A DNA stretch of 33,139 bases from Arsukibacterium tuosuense (lineage in GTDB: Bacteria > Pseudomonadota > Gammaproteobacteria > Steroidobacterales > GCA-2729495): the NCBI GenBank assembly GCA_945872065.1, contig CAMBYH010000021.1, forward strand, positions 1-33,139. The letters are read 5' to 3'. Shown here in pieces: positions 8,149 to 20,097 of this stretch. How positions within the stretch are numbered: the first letter of the stretch is position 1; each line of letters opens with the position of its first letter. The position numbers and the translations under genes were made by a program. The notes below the pieces were generated by a model, which made no database searches, was not told the origin of the DNA, and saw nothing but the letters and a program-made list of their open reading frames with translations.

Positions 8149-8807
8149 GGCCGCGGCTTGCCGGAGGGATCCCCGCCGTGGCGTTCCTGGTACTGCGCGT
8201 CGGTCTGGGTACTGAAGGTCTTGAAGTCGGGCTGCACAATCTTCTGCCGGAGCGCCTTGATATAGGTGTCGGGCCCGAGGGGGCACTGGGCGTACAGGAG
8301 ATGTTTCCAGCCGTCGGGCTTCTTCCGGAAGATGGTGAGGCAGCGATCAAAACCGGCGGTGGGGGGCGTGGGCGGGCCAATGGCCAGATCGATTTCGTAG
8401 AAGTGATCAAACAGGGCGAGCGTGAGATCTGGCGCCAGGGCCTTCACGTGGAGGTTGGAGAACTGCCAGCGGAACGCCCGCAGCACCCGCCGGCCGGGGC
8501 CCCAGTACTTCTCAATCTCCGGCCAGGTCCTGAAAGGTGTCTCGATCTCTTCCGGCACGTACCAGGGCTCGGGATCGTCGGCATCCCAGACCTCCTTCAG
8601 GCGAAAGAAGTGCTGGCTGTTCCAGATGTCCGCCGTCGTCTTCAGGACGGCATCGATTTCGGTCCAGAGACGGGTCGGTCCGGTGGCCGTTTCCGCAGCG
8701 CCGGGCAGCGCTGCAGCCAGACCGCCCAGGGCGGCCATCATCTGCAATGCCGTGCGGCGATCGAAGCCGCTCGTGGATAAATCGGGTGCGTCTGGCTGAT
8801 CATTCAT
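8145..8807 (-). CDS. Tat-exported SnoaL/NTF2-like protein
   Basis: A protein of 220 residues. The N-terminus has a clear twin-arginine leader: FDRRTALQMMAALGG, hydrophobic LAAALPGAA, likely cleaved near GAAETA. The mature part (IDAVLKTTADIWNSQHF, PFRTWPEIEKYWGPGRRVLRAFRW, LALFDHFYEIDL, CLTIFRKKPDGWKHLLY) fits the cone-shaped NTF2/SnoaL-like fold often used for small ligand binding or non-redox catalysis. The function is not known. The ATG at 8807 has AGGAG upstream with about 10 nt spacing. The gene overlaps the alpha-hydroxy-acid oxidase by 4 bp, so the two proteins probably act together in the periplasm. Confidence 0.75.
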   Translation of the reverse strand: MNDQPDAPDLSTSGFDRRTALQMMAALGGLAAALPGAAETATGPTRLWTEIDAVLKTTADIWNSQHFFRLKEVWDADDPEPWYVPEEIETPFRTWPEIEKYWGPGRRVLRAFRWQFSNLHVKALAPDLTLALFDHFYEIDLAIGPPTPPTAGFDRCLTIFRKKPDGWKHLLYAQCPLGPDTYIKALRQKIVQPDFKTFSTQTDAQYQERHGGDPSGKPRP

Positions 8808-8858
8808 CCGGCGGACACTCCTGCTTTCAGGTCACCACCCAACCATACTGTGCTGGAC

Positions 8859-8876
8859 ATAAACAGTATAAACAGT
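8859..8876. promoter_or_regulatory. Tandem 9-bp repeat in the divergent promoter region (8808-8969)
   Basis: ATAAACAGT occurs twice head-to-tail with no gap, in the AT-richest part of the 162-bp gap between the SnoaL-like gene and the E1 gene. On the minus strand it contains TATACT (rc of 8865-8870), a plausible -10 box about 58 bp before the SnoaL-like start. The repeat could be a tandem operator or a promoter element. On the plus side GGGAGGGAG (8952-8960) is a good ribosome-binding site for the E1 gene. Nothing else is evident in this gap. Confidence 0.4.
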
Positions 8877-8969
8877 GATGGCCGCACCTTAAGTTTCCGG
8901 GAAACGGGTTATCCTCTGACCGTTAGGCGGACGGCCCGGTGGCCGGCTGCCGGGAGGGAGTGAGCCGGC

Positions 8970-11708
8970 ATGGCGGTCCGACGATCAGATCTCGAACGGG
9001 GCGACGACGAACTCAGGGAGTGGGTCGAGTCCATCGACTCCGTCCTGCGGACTGAAGGGCCCGAGCGGGCGAAGGCCCTGTTCCGTGCCGTGCGGGACTA
9101 CCTCACGGATGCCCATGTGATCGTCGAAGACGCCACGCTCAACACCCCCTACCGCAACACCATTCCCCTGGAGCAGCAGCCGGCCTACCCGGGTGATATC
9201 GACCTTGAGCGCCGGATCGAGAACATCAACCGCTGGAATGCCATGGCGATGGTGCTCCGGGGTTACGACAGCGGCACCGGGGTTGGCGGGCACATCGGCA
9301 CCTACGCGTCCGGCGCCACCATGCTTGAGGTGGGCCTTAACCACTTCTTCCGGAGCAAGGGACCGGACTACGGTGGCGATCTGGTCAGCATCCAGGCGCA
9401 CTGCTCCCCGGGGATCTACGCCCGGGCCTTTCTCGAAGGCCGGCTCTCCGTCACGCAGCTGGAGAACTTCCGCCGGGAACTCCAGCCGGGGGGTGGCCTG
9501 TCGTCCTACCCGCATCCCCGCAACATGCCCGAGTTCTGGGTTTCACCCTGCGCATCCATGGGCCTGTCGACGCCGAGCTGCATCTATCAGGCCCGCTTCG
9601 CCAAGTATCTGGAAAGCCGGGGACTGAAGCCGAAGAACGGCGGCAAGATCTGGAACTTCATCGGCGACGGCGAATCCGACGAGCCGGAAGTGCTGGGCAC
9701 GATCAATATCGCCTCCCGGGAGCAACTGGACAACCTGATTCTCGTCGCCAACTGCAACCTGCAGCGGCTGGACGGCCCGGTGCGGGGCAACGGCAAGATC
9801 ATCCAGGAACTCGAGCGCAGCTTTCGCGGCGCCGGGTGGAACGTGATCAAGGTGATCTGGAGCGGCGAGTGGGACTCCCTGTTCGCGATCGACCACGAGG
9901 GCGTCCTGCAGGCGCGCATGGAGCAGGCCGTGGACGGCGACTACCAGATGTACTCGGTCTCCAGTGGCCCGGAGGTCCGGGCCCACTGGAACGGCACGGA
10001 CAGTCGGCTGGCGGACATCATGCGCCACCTCTCTGACGAGGAAATCCGCGGCATCAAGCGCGGCGGTCACGACCAGCGCAAGATCTACGCCGCCTTTGCC
10101 CGGGCCATGGAGAGCAATGGCCGGCCCACCGCGATCCTGATCAAGACCATCAAGGGCTACGGCATGCAGGGCTATGAGGGCTCCAATGTCGTGCACCAGA
10201 AGAAGAACCTCAACGTGGAGGAGCGGCAGGAAACGGGCCGGCGGCTGGGCATCCCGCTGTCGGACGAAGCGCTGGCCCGGGCGGATTTTTACAGACCTGC
10301 ACCGGAGAGCGAGGAACTCCGGTACCTCACAGAGCGTCGCAGGGCGCTCGGGGGCAGCTGGCCTCAACGGACCGTCAACTGCCCGCCACTCCCTGCGCCG
10401 GAGCTCACGCTCTTTCAGGAACAGCTCGCCGGTTCGGGGGACAGACCGCTCTCCACGACCATGGCCTTCGTGCGCATGCTGTCCAAGCTCATGGATCATC
10501 CGGGGGTCGGGCGGTACATCGTCCCGATCGTGCCCGACGAAGCCCGCACCTTCGGGATGGAAGCCCTGTTTCGCAAGGCGGGGATTTACTCGTCCGAGGG
10601 CCAGAAGTACCGGCCGGTGGACAGTTCGACGCTGATGCCCTACCGGGAGGCCACCGACGGCCAGATCCTGCAGGAAGGCATCTGCGAAGCGGGCGCGATG
10701 GCCTCCTTCATGGCTGCCGGCACCGCCTACGCGATGCACGGTGTGCCCACGATCCCCTTCTATATCTTCTATTCGATATTCGGCTTCCAGCGCGTCGGCG
10801 ACATGATCTGGAGCTGCGGCGACATGCTGTGCCGGGGCTTTCTGCTCGGCGGTACCTCTGGCCGCACCACCCTGAATGGCGAAGGCTTGCAGCACCAGGA
10901 CGGCCATTCCCAAGTGATCGCCAGCACCGTACCCAACCTGCTGAGCTACGACCCCGCCTTCGCTTACGAACTGGCCGTCATCGTGCGGGAAGGCATCCGG
11001 CGGATGTACGAACTGCAGGAGAACCTTTTCTATTACATCACCATCCACAACGAGAACTACGCGATGCCTGCCCTGGGTGAGGCACCGGCCGACGGTATCA
11101 TTCGCGGCATGTACCGTTTCTCGGCCAGCCCTCCGGCGAGCAAGCCCGAGCGTAAGGCGCACCTGTTTGGCAGCGGCGCGATCATGACGGAAGTGCTGCG
11201 GGCGCAGACGCTGCTGAAGGACCTGGGCGTATCGGCCGACGTGTGGAGCGTGACGAGCTACAACGAACTGTCGCGGGAAGCCCTGCGGGTGGAGCGGGAG
11301 AATCTCCTGGCGGGAGGTTCAGCCCATGGCAGCAACCGCAGCCAGCCCTGGGTACAGAAACTGCTGGCCGGGGAAACCGGCGTTTTCATTGCGGCCAGTG
11401 ACTACATGAAGGCCCTGCCCCTCAGCATCTCCCCCTGGGTACCCGGGCCTTACGTGGCGCTGGGGACGGACGGCTTTGGCCTGAGCGAGTCCCGGCCGGA
11501 TCTGCGCAACTGGTTTGAGGTGAGCGGCGAGTACGTGGCCTGGGCCGCGCTGGCGGCGCTGGGCGAACAGGGGCTGGTCACCCCGGGAGAACTGGCCGCC
11601 GCCGCCCACTCGCTGGGCATCCGGGCGGATAAAGTGGATCCGGCCTACGGCGGACCCGCAAGCCGCCCAGGGCAGCAATCCCCCGGCATTGGCCAGTCAG
11701 CCACTTAG
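8970..11708 (+). CDS. aceE: Homodimeric 2-oxoacid dehydrogenase E1 (AceE family), orphan copy
   Basis: A protein of 912 residues, aligning with E. coli AceE (887) over its full length. It is the thiamine-diphosphate E1 that decarboxylates a 2-oxoacid and passes the acyl group to a lipoyl E2. Visible landmarks are IPLEQQPAYPGDIDLERRI, HCSPGIYARAFLEGRL, the TPP motif GDGESDEPEV (from residue 232) with NCNLQRLDGPVRGNGKI, active-loop His H409 in VVHQKK, ILQEGICEAGA, GGTSGRTTLNGEGLQHQDGHS and ASDYMKALP. Active-site surroundings differ slightly from E. coli (GGHIGTYASGAT, IQAHCSPG). No E2 or E3 gene is adjacent. It is instead followed by propionyl-CoA genes, so 2-oxobutyrate (as proposed for P. putida MdeB) is a possible substrate besides pyruvate. 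Start ATG has a strong upstream GGGAGGGAG. Confidence 0.9.
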   Translation: MAVRRSDLERGDDELREWVESIDSVLRTEGPERAKALFRAVRDYLTDAHVIVEDATLNTPYRNTIPLEQQPAYPGDIDLERRIENINRWNAMAMVLRGYDSGTGVGGHIGTYASGATMLEVGLNHFFRSKGPDYGGDLVSIQAHCSPGIYARAFLEGRLSVTQLENFRRELQPGGGLSSYPHPRNMPEFWVSPCASMGLSTPSCIYQARFAKYLESRGLKPKNGGKIWNFIGDGESDEPEVLGTINIASREQLDNLILVANCNLQRLDGPVRGNGKIIQELERSFRGAGWNVIKVIWSGEWDSLFAIDHEGVLQARMEQAVDGDYQMYSVSSGPEVRAHWNGTDSRLADIMRHLSDEEIRGIKRGGHDQRKIYAAFARAMESNGRPTAILIKTIKGYGMQGYEGSNVVHQKKNLNVEERQETGRRLGIPLSDEALARADFYRPAPESEELRYLTERRRALGGSWPQRTVNCPPLPAPELTLFQEQLAGSGDRPLSTTMAFVRMLSKLMDHPGVGRYIVPIVPDEARTFGMEALFRKAGIYSSEGQKYRPVDSSTLMPYREATDGQILQEGICEAGAMASFMAAGTAYAMHGVPTIPFYIFYSIFGFQRVGDMIWSCGDMLCRGFLLGGTSGRTTLNGEGLQHQDGHSQVIASTVPNLLSYDPAFAYELAVIVREGIRRMYELQENLFYYITIHNENYAMPALGEAPADGIIRGMYRFSASPPASKPERKAHLFGSGAIMTEVLRAQTLLKDLGVSADVWSVTSYNELSREALRVERENLLAGGSAHGSNRSQPWVQKLLAGETGVFIAASDYMKALPLSISPWVPGPYVALGTDGFGLSESRPDLRNWFEVSGEYVAWAALAALGEQGLVTPGELAAAAHSLGIRADKVDPAYGGPASRPGQQSPGIGQSAT

Positions 11709-11764
11709 GACCACACGTTCAGGTGCTCTGTCATCCCGGACGCCTCAGGTATTCTTCCCGTACC

Positions 11765-12676
11765 ATGACCCTTGCCCCTCTGACCCTGCCCCGCCGCTCC
11801 GTCCTGTACGTCCCCGGCAGCAATGCCCGGGCTCTGGTGAAGTCGGCTTCCCTGCCTGCCGACGGCCTGGTTCTCGACCTCGAGGACGCCGTCCTGCCGA
11901 CGGCAAAACTGGGCGCACGGGCCGCCGTTCTGGCAGCCGTGGCCGAACGGCGCTTTGGGCATAGGGAGGTGGTGGTGCGGGTCAACGCGCTGGATACCGA
12001 ATGGGGTATGGGCGACCTGCAGGCCGTGGCACTCAGCGGTGTCGACGGCATATTACTGCCCAAGGTGGAGGGCGCGGCCACCCTCCTCAAGGCCGCCTAC
12101 GTTCTGGAACAGATGGGCGCACCGGACAATCTGCGACTGTGGAGCATGGCGGAAACTCCCCGGGGCATCCTGAATATGGATGCCATCGCCCGCTGCACGC
12201 CACGCCTCAGCGTCATCGTGCTGGGCACTGCGGATCTGGGCAATGCCCTGCGGGTTCCTGAAGTGGCGGGCCGCGCAGCCCTGGTACCTGCCCTCGCCCA
12301 CTGCGTGCTCGCGGCTCGCGCCGCCGGCCTTGATATACTGGACGGGGTTTATCCACACCTGACGGACTTGAGCGGCTTTCGGGCGGAGTGCCTGCAGGGC
12401 AGGCAGCTGGGGTTCGATGGCAAGACCCTGATTCATCCTGGCCAGATTGCGGGCTGTAATGACGCCTTCGGCGTTTCAGCTGCCGAGGCGGCCCGTGCAG
12501 CGGGGCTCATTGCAGCCTGGGAAGCCGCCGCTGCATCGGGAGCGGGCGTGGCGGTGCATGAGGGACGGCTGGTCGAGCGCCTGCACGTCGAAGCGGCACA
12601 GCGCCTGCTGGGGCTCTATCAGACTATTCACGACCGGACTATGCCGGCACAGGCACCCGGAACGCGACCGGCTTAG
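11765..12676 (+). CDS. HpcH/HpaI-type CoA-ester lyase (CitE/CLYBL-like)
   Basis: A protein of 303 residues of the citrate lyase beta-like TIM-barrel family, which cleaves or forms 3-hydroxyacyl-CoA esters such as malyl-, beta-methylmalyl- or citramalyl-CoA. Conserved blocks are [54 protein letters not shown] (metal-binding Glu), [12 protein letters not shown] (metal-binding Asp) and [17 protein letters not shown]. No citD/citF neighbours exist, so it is not a citrate lyase subunit. ATG 11765 removes 14 unlike residues of the longer open frame. It lies 56 bp after the E1 gene and only 8 bp before the mutase, suggesting a role linked to methylmalonyl-CoA metabolism. Confidence 0.85.
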   Translation: MTLAPLTLPRRSVLYVPGSNARALVKSASLPADGLVLDLEDAVLPTAKLGARAAVLAAVAERRFGHREVVVRVNALDTEWGMGDLQAVALSGVDGILLPKVEGAATLLKAAYVLEQMGAPDNLRLWSMAETPRGILNMDAIARCTPRLSVIVLGTADLGNALRVPEVAGRAALVPALAHCVLAARAAGLDILDGVYPHLTDLSGFRAECLQGRQLGFDGKTLIHPGQIAGCNDAFGVSAAEAARAAGLIAAWEAAAASGAGVAVHEGRLVERLHVEAAQRLLGLYQTIHDRTMPAQAPGTRPA

Positions 12677-12684
12677 GTAACGGC

Positions 12685-14838
<2,154 letters not shown>

Positions 14839-14871
14839 TCTCCAGGTTTTTCCGGACAAGGGTAGTTACGC

Positions 14872-16404
14872 ATGCAGGACGTACTCCAGCAGCTGCAAGA
14901 GAAGCGCGCCGCCGCACTTCTGGGCGGTGGCCAGCAACGCATCGATGCCCAGCACGGCAAGGGCAAGCTGACCGCCCGTGAGCGTCTTGCTATCCTCCTC
15001 GACGACGGCAGTTTCGAGGAGTGGGACATGTTCGTCGAACACCGCTGCACCGACTTCGGCATGGAGGACCAGAAGGTCACGGGTGATGGCGTGATCACCG
15101 GCTACGGCACTATCAACGGCCGGCTGGTTTTCGTCTTCAGCCAGGACTTCACGGTGTTTGGCGGCTCGCTGTCCGAGGCCCATGCGGAAAAAATCTGCAA
15201 GGTTATGGACCAGGCCATGAAAGTCGGGGCGCCACTCATCGGCATCAACGATTCGGGCGGTGCCCGGATCCAGGAAGGCGTGGCCTCCCTGGGTGGCTAC
15301 GCGGAAGTCTTCCAGCGCAATATGCTGGCCTCCGGGGTGATCCCGCAGCTTTCGCTGATCATGGGTCCGTGTGCCGGCGGGGCGGTGTACTCCCCCGCCA
15401 TCACGGACTTCGTCTTCATGGTGAAGGACAGCTCCTACATGTTTGTCACCGGGCCCGATGTGGTGAAGACCGTGACCCACGAGGAGGTCACCGCCGAACA
15501 GCTGGGAGGAGCCATTACCCACAGTTCCAGGTCCGGTGTCGCGGACCTCGCGCTGGAGAACGACGTGGAAGCCCTGCTGACCACGCGCCGCTTCTTCAAT
15601 TTCCTGCCGTCCAACAACCGGGACAAGCCGCCTGTCTGGCCCTGCGAGGACCCGGCCACACGAGAAGAGGCCTCCCTGGATACGCTGGTCCCGGACGACC
15701 CCGCAAAACCCTACGACATCAAGGAACTCATTACGAAGATCGCCGACGAGGGCGACTTCTTCGAGGTCCAGCCCGACTACGCGAAGAACATGGTCATCGG
15801 TTTCATCCGGCTCGAAGGGGCGCCCGTGGGCGTGGTCGCCAATCAGCCCATGGTGCTGGCCGGCTGCCTGGACATCAGTTCGTCAACCAAGGGCGCCCGC
15901 TTCGTCCGGTTCTGCGATGCCTTCAGCATCCCTATCCTGACCCTGGTCGACGTGCCCGGGTTCATGCCCGGCACCACCCAGGAGTATGGCGGCATCATCA
16001 AGCACGGGGCTAAACTGCTCTATGCCTACGCCGAAGCCACGGTGCCTAAAGTCACCCTGATTACCCGCAAGGCCTATGGCGGCGCTTATGACGTCATGGC
16101 GTCGAAGCATCTCCGGGGTGACGTGAACATGGCCTGGCCGAGTGCCGAGATCGCCGTCATGGGACCGAAGGGGGCCGTGGAAATCATCTTCCGCAAGGCC
16201 CTCGGCGACCCCGCGGCGATCGCTGCCCGCACGGAAGAGTACCGCCGCAAGTTTGCGAACCCCTTTATTGCCGGCAGCCGTGGCTATATTGACGACGTGA
16301 TCATGCCCCGGCAGACCCGGGCCCGCGTCTGCCGCTCCCTGGCCATGCTGCTCAACAAGCAGGTCACCAATCCGTGGCGCAAGCACGGCAATATTCCCCT
16401 CTAG
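14872..16404 (+). CDS. pccB: Propionyl-CoA carboxylase beta (carboxyltransferase) subunit
   Basis: A protein of 510 residues, the usual length of PccB. It transfers the carboxyl group from biotin to propionyl-CoA, giving (S)-methylmalonyl-CoA. Two crotonase-like halves are seen. The first has [41 protein letters not shown] and [12 protein letters not shown] (oxyanion Gly-Gly). The second has [50 protein letters not shown] and [11 protein letters not shown], ending in [11 protein letters not shown], which is typical of propionyl rather than acetyl carboxylases. AAGGG lies about 9 nt before ATG 14872. Substrate choice between propionyl- and other acyl-CoA is inferred from operon context. Confidence 0.94.
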   Translation: MQDVLQQLQEKRAAALLGGGQQRIDAQHGKGKLTARERLAILLDDGSFEEWDMFVEHRCTDFGMEDQKVTGDGVITGYGTINGRLVFVFSQDFTVFGGSLSEAHAEKICKVMDQAMKVGAPLIGINDSGGARIQEGVASLGGYAEVFQRNMLASGVIPQLSLIMGPCAGGAVYSPAITDFVFMVKDSSYMFVTGPDVVKTVTHEEVTAEQLGGAITHSSRSGVADLALENDVEALLTTRRFFNFLPSNNRDKPPVWPCEDPATREEASLDTLVPDDPAKPYDIKELITKIADEGDFFEVQPDYAKNMVIGFIRLEGAPVGVVANQPMVLAGCLDISSSTKGARFVRFCDAFSIPILTLVDVPGFMPGTTQEYGGIIKHGAKLLYAYAEATVPKVTLITRKAYGGAYDVMASKHLRGDVNMAWPSAEIAVMGPKGAVEIIFRKALGDPAAIAARTEEYRRKFANPFIAGSRGYIDDVIMPRQTRARVCRSLAMLLNKQVTNPWRKHGNIPL

Positions 16405-16419
16405 GATCCCTATCGCCGC

Positions 16420-18405
16420 ATGTTCAAGAAGATCCTCATCGCCAACCGCGGCGAAATCGCCTGCCGGGTTATCCGTACCGCCCGACTGATGGGCATCCGT
16501 ACGGTCGCCGTGTACTCCGACGCGGACCGCCATGCGCTCCATGTCCGGCTGGCCGACGAGGCGGTCCGCATCGGTCCCGCTCCCTCTGCCCAGAGCTACC
16601 TCGTCATCGACAACATCGTCGCGGCCTGTAAAGCCACGGGGGCAGATGCGGTGCATCCCGGCTACGGGTTCCTGTCCGAGAAAACGGCCTTCGCGGCAGC
16701 GCTTGAGAAGGCCGGAGTGGCTTTCATCGGCCCAAAGGCTCACGCCATCACCGCCATGGGGGACAAGATCGAGTCCAAGAAGCTGGCCATGAAGGCCGGC
16801 GTCAGCACGATTCCCGGCTACACCGACGTCATTGATGGCCCGGAGCACGCGGTGAAGGTCGCCCGGGACATTGGCTACCCCGTGATGCTGAAGGCCAGCG
16901 CGGGTGGCGGCGGCAAAGGCATGCGGGTGGTGCGCAACGACGACGAATGCCGCGACGGTTTTCAGCGGGCCACCAACGAGGCCGTGTCGGGCTTTGGCGA
17001 TGGCCGGGTCTTCGCGGAGAAGTACATTGAGGAACCGCGCCACATCGAGATCCAGATTCTCGCTGATGCCCACGGCAACACCCTCTACCTGAACGAACGG
17101 GAGTGCTCGATCCAGCGGCGCCACCAGAAGGTTATTGAGGAGGCGCCCTCCGCCTTTCTGGATGCCAAGACCCGCAAGGCCATGGGCGAGCAGGCCGTGG
17201 CCCTCTCCCGCGCCGTGGACTACCAGTCGGCGGGCACCGTCGAGTTCATCGTCGACAAGAACCGCAATTTCTACTTCCTGGAAATGAACACCCGTCTGCA
17301 GGTGGAGCACCCCGTCACTGAGCTCATCACCGGTCTGGACCTGGTCGAGCTGATGATTCGCGTGGCGGCCGGCGAGAAGCTGCCCCTGAAGCAGAGCGAC
17401 GTGAAGATCAACGGCTGGGCGCTGGAAGCCCGGGTTTACGCCGAGGATCCGTTCCGGAACTTCCTCCCGTCCATCGGACGACTGGTGCGCTGCCAGCCCC
17501 CGGCGGCGTCAGATTCGGTCCGGGTCGACACCGGCATCGAGGAAGGCAGCGAAGTCTCGATGTACTACGACCCGATGATCGCGAAACTGATCACCAGCGG
17601 CAGCACGCGGGACGAGGCCATCGACCGGATGGCGGATGCGCTGGACGCGTACCACATCCGGGGGGTCTCCCATAACATCAGCTTCCTGAATGCACTGGTC
17701 TGCCACCCGCGCTTTCGCGAGGGCCGCATCAGCACCAACTTCATTGCAGAAGAGTATCCGGACGGCTTTCACTCTGCGGACGTGGCTCAGGCAGAGCCGC
17801 ACCTGCCCATCGTGATTGCCGCGATGATCCACCGGAGGTTCATGGACCGTGCCGCCAAACTCTCAGGCCAGCTGCCAAGCCACGAACGCAAAGTGGGCAG
17901 CGCCTTCGTCGTGGTCATCGCGGAACAGCAGCATGCCGTCAGTGTCGTGCCCGTGGCCGGCGGCCACGAGGTCCGGCTCGGAGGCCGCACCCACCGCGTC
18001 AGCACGGCCTGGCAATTTGGCGATGCCCTGATCCGGGCCGACGTTGATGGCCGGAGCGTCTGCTTCCAGCTGGATCGGGTCGGGGTCCGGTACCGCCTCA
18101 GCTACCGCGGCGCGCAGCTCGATGCCCTCGTGTGCGAACCCCGGGCCGCCGAGTTGAGCCGGCTGATGCTGCCCAAGGTGCCGCCGGACCTGTCCAAGTT
18201 CCTGCTGTCGCCGATGCCAGGGCTGCTGGTCCGTCTGGCAGTGACCGTCGGCCAGGAACTGAAGGCCGGGGAAGAGATCGCGGTGGTCGAAGCGATGAAA
18301 ATGGAGAACAGCCTCCGGGCCACGGACGACGTCACGGTCAAGAAGATCCTCGCCGAGCAGGGGCAGAGCCTCGTCGTGGATCAACCCATCCTCGAGTTCG
18401 GCTGA
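16420..18405 (+). CDS. pccA: Propionyl-CoA carboxylase alpha subunit (biotin carboxylase + BCCP)
   Basis: A protein of 661 residues. The biotin carboxylase part begins with [19 protein letters not shown] and carries HPGYGFLSE, the ATP-grasp glycine loop [48 protein letters not shown] and [10 protein letters not shown] linker of about 120 residues ([12 protein letters not shown] near its end) fits the BT domain that binds the beta subunit. The C-terminal biotinyl domain has VVEAMKMEN with the biotin-accepting Lys at 627. It carboxylates biotin with ATP and bicarbonate, working as a complex with PccB, whose gene ends 15 bp upstream. No birA is in the window. Confidence 0.95.
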   Translation: MFKKILIANRGEIACRVIRTARLMGIRTVAVYSDADRHALHVRLADEAVRIGPAPSAQSYLVIDNIVAACKATGADAVHPGYGFLSEKTAFAAALEKAGVAFIGPKAHAITAMGDKIESKKLAMKAGVSTIPGYTDVIDGPEHAVKVARDIGYPVMLKASAGGGGKGMRVVRNDDECRDGFQRATNEAVSGFGDGRVFAEKYIEEPRHIEIQILADAHGNTLYLNERECSIQRRHQKVIEEAPSAFLDAKTRKAMGEQAVALSRAVDYQSAGTVEFIVDKNRNFYFLEMNTRLQVEHPVTELITGLDLVELMIRVAAGEKLPLKQSDVKINGWALEARVYAEDPFRNFLPSIGRLVRCQPPAASDSVRVDTGIEEGSEVSMYYDPMIAKLITSGSTRDEAIDRMADALDAYHIRGVSHNISFLNALVCHPRFREGRISTNFIAEEYPDGFHSADVAQAEPHLPIVIAAMIHRRFMDRAAKLSGQLPSHERKVGSAFVVVIAEQQHAVSVVPVAGGHEVRLGGRTHRVSTAWQFGDALIRADVDGRSVCFQLDRVGVRYRLSYRGAQLDALVCEPRAAELSRLMLPKVPPDLSKFLLSPMPGLLVRLAVTVGQELKAGEEIAVVEAMKMENSLRATDDVTVKKILAEQGQSLVVDQPILEFG

Positions 18406-18409
18406 GGCC

Positions 18410-19408
18410 GTGGCGGCGGAGGCGGCCCGGCAGACCCCCGAACAGCTCGCCGGCGAAGTGCGCTCGGGCGAGCGCCGCGCGCTCGGCCGGGCCATCACGC
18501 TGATCGAGTCCAGTCATCCCGACGACCGGGACCCCGCCAACCGGCTCCTTGATCTGCTCACACCCCACGCCGGACGCTCCGTCCGCCTGGGCATCTCCGG
18601 TGTACCAGGGGTGGGCAAATCCACCTTCATCGAGAGCCTGGGGAACCGGCTCATCGACGCGGGTCACCGGGTGGCGGTGCTGGCGGTAGATCCGTCCTCG
18701 GCGCTGTCGGGCGGCTCCATTCTGGGTGACAAAACCCGGATGGAAACCCTGTCCCGGCGGCTGGAGGCTTTCATCCGGCCGTCGCCCGCCGGTGGCACTC
18801 TGGGCGGCGTCACGCGCCACACGCGGGAAACGGTGGTGCTGGTTGAAGCCGCCGGCTTCGACGTGGTGATTGTCGAAACGGTGGGCGTCGGCCAGTCTGA
18901 AACGGCCGTCGCCGACCTGACGGACCTGTTCCTACTGTTGCTCTTGCCCGGTGGCGGCGACGAACTGCAGGGCATCAAGCGCGGCATCGTGGAACTGGCC
19001 GACCTGATCGTCGTCAACAAGGCCGACGGCGAAATGAGCGCCGCCGCCGAGCGCGCCGCCGCCGACTACCGGAACGCGCTGCATTTCCTGCGCCCGCGGT
19101 CGGCTCACTGGACTGTGCCCGTCGCCACCTGTTCCGCACTCGAGGGCACCGGCATCGACCGGATCTGGGCCCTGGTCGAGGACTATCGTCAGGTGATGAC
19201 GTCCAGCGGCGACTTGCAGGCCAAGCGGGCAGCTCAGGCCCGGCGGTGGCTGTGGAGTGAAACGGCCGAGCAACTCATGGCGCGCCTGCGGGAAGATCCT
19301 GCAGTGCGGGAACGCGTCCAGGCGCTGGAACAGGCGGTAAGTGCCGGCACCGTCTCACCGCGGGTAGCGGCCCAGCAACTCGTAACCAGATTCTGGAAGG
19401 ACGGTTAG
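18410..19408 (+). CDS. meaB: Methylmalonyl-CoA mutase-associated GTPase MeaB
   Basis: A protein of 332 residues of the G3E P-loop GTPase family (MeaB/ArgK/MMAA). It loads and protects adenosylcobalamin in the mutase. The P-loop GVPGVGKS is at residues 64-71; further blocks are [22 protein letters not shown], the switch region [18 protein letters not shown] and the base-recognition NKAD (VVNKADG). The C-terminal helical dimerisation region is complete. The GTG start lies 4 bp after the pccA stop, so translation is probably coupled. Its presence in the same operon as mcm supports adenosylcobalamin-dependent mutase activity in this organism. Confidence 0.95.
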   Translation: MAAEAARQTPEQLAGEVRSGERRALGRAITLIESSHPDDRDPANRLLDLLTPHAGRSVRLGISGVPGVGKSTFIESLGNRLIDAGHRVAVLAVDPSSALSGGSILGDKTRMETLSRRLEAFIRPSPAGGTLGGVTRHTRETVVLVEAAGFDVVIVETVGVGQSETAVADLTDLFLLLLLPGGGDELQGIKRGIVELADLIVVNKADGEMSAAAERAAADYRNALHFLRPRSAHWTVPVATCSALEGTGIDRIWALVEDYRQVMTSSGDLQAKRAAQARRWLWSETAEQLMARLREDPAVRERVQALEQAVSAGTVSPRVAAQQLVTRFWKDG

Positions 19409-19413
19409 GAACA

Positions 19414-19818
19414 GTGATCGGACGACTTAATCACGTGGCCATTGTGGTCCCGGACCTCAAGGCCGCTGCGGCGATTTATCGAGACACGCTCGGCGCGACA
19501 GTGTCTGCCCCGATGGATCTTCCTGACCACGGGGTCACGACCGTGTTCGTGGAACTGCCGAATACGAAGATCGAACTGCTTGCGCCGCTGGGCGCCACCT
19601 CTCCCATCGCGAAGTTCCTCCAGGCGAATCCGAGTGGCGGGATGCACCATGTCTGCTACGAGGTCGCTGATATCCTCGGGGCTCGCGACGCACTCCGTAA
19701 CGCGGGGGCACGGGTGCTGGGTGACGGGGAGCCGAAGACCGGCGCCCACGGCAAGCCGGTGCTGTTTCTGCATCCCAAGGACTTTTGCGGCACGCTCGTG
19801 GAGCTCGAGCAGATTTGA
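19414..19818 (+). CDS. mce: Methylmalonyl-CoA epimerase
   Basis: A protein of 134 residues of the vicinal-oxygen-chelate (glyoxalase-like) superfamily. It interconverts (S)- and (R)-methylmalonyl-CoA, linking PccAB to the mutase. The two beta-alpha-beta-beta-beta modules start at LNHVAIVVPDL and MHHVCYEV. Metal ligands expected by family alignment are H7, E54 (KIELL), H79 and E130 (LVELEQI). GGMHHVCYEV and FLHPKDFCGTLVELEQ are typical. The GTG start at 19414 has AGGA only 3 nt away and GGAAGGA further upstream. It lies 5 bp after meaB and closes the propionyl-CoA operon. Confidence 0.95.
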   Translation: MIGRLNHVAIVVPDLKAAAAIYRDTLGATVSAPMDLPDHGVTTVFVELPNTKIELLAPLGATSPIAKFLQANPSGGMHHVCYEVADILGARDALRNAGARVLGDGEPKTGAHGKPVLFLHPKDFCGTLVELEQI

Positions 19819-19884
19819 CGCAAGAATCCAGGCAAGTGCGCCAGGTACGCGCCTTGATCAGGCACTACCAGCTGGGGACCCCAA

Positions 19885-20097
19885 ATGACGAGTAAATACG
19901 GAATCTGGATCTACTGGAGCGCCGACGACAACGCGTATATCGCGGAAGTTGCCGACCTTCCGGGCTGCATGGCTGATGGGTCAACCTATCAGGCGGCGCT
20001 CGCAGCCGCAGAAGCAGCCATCGCAGCATGGATCGAGACCGCCCACGAACTGGGGCGAGAAGTACCGATGCCGCGGGCACACCGAGCCAGCGCGTAG
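19885..20097 (+). CDS. HicB-like small protein, no HicA partner seen
   Basis: A protein of 70 residues. The pattern Y.IWIYWSADDNAYIAEVADLPGCMADGSTYQAALAAAE, then AIAAWIETAHELGREVPMP, is the RNase H-like fold of the HicB antitoxin family, including the LPGC/ADG signature. HicB normally sits beside the toxin HicA; the 66 bp upstream (19819-19884) contain no HicA-like sequence and the downstream gene is on the other strand. No C-terminal DNA-binding domain is present. It could be an orphan antitoxin or a housekeeping UPF0150-type protein. GGGGA lies about 7 nt before the ATG. Confidence 0.75.
   Translation: MTSKYGIWIYWSADDNAYIAEVADLPGCMADGSTYQAALAAAEAAIAAWIETAHELGREVPMPRAHRASA

Noticed and set aside
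9543-11162. Minus-strand open frame of 539 codons inside the E1 gene
   Set aside because: Antisense shadow of a clearly homologous AceE-type gene.
11709-11764. Separate promoter for the CoA-ester lyase (TATTCT at 11750-11755)
   Set aside because: No matching -35 and only 56 bp of gap; read-through from the E1 gene is just as likely.
15883-17310. Minus-strand 475-codon open frame over pccB/pccA
   Set aside because: Runs across two well-defined plus-strand genes and has no recognisable motif.
19819-19884. Remnant of a HicA toxin before the HicB-like gene
   Set aside because: A short open stretch exists (..RQVRALIRHYQLG..) but it lacks the HicA His and Gly signature and could be chance.
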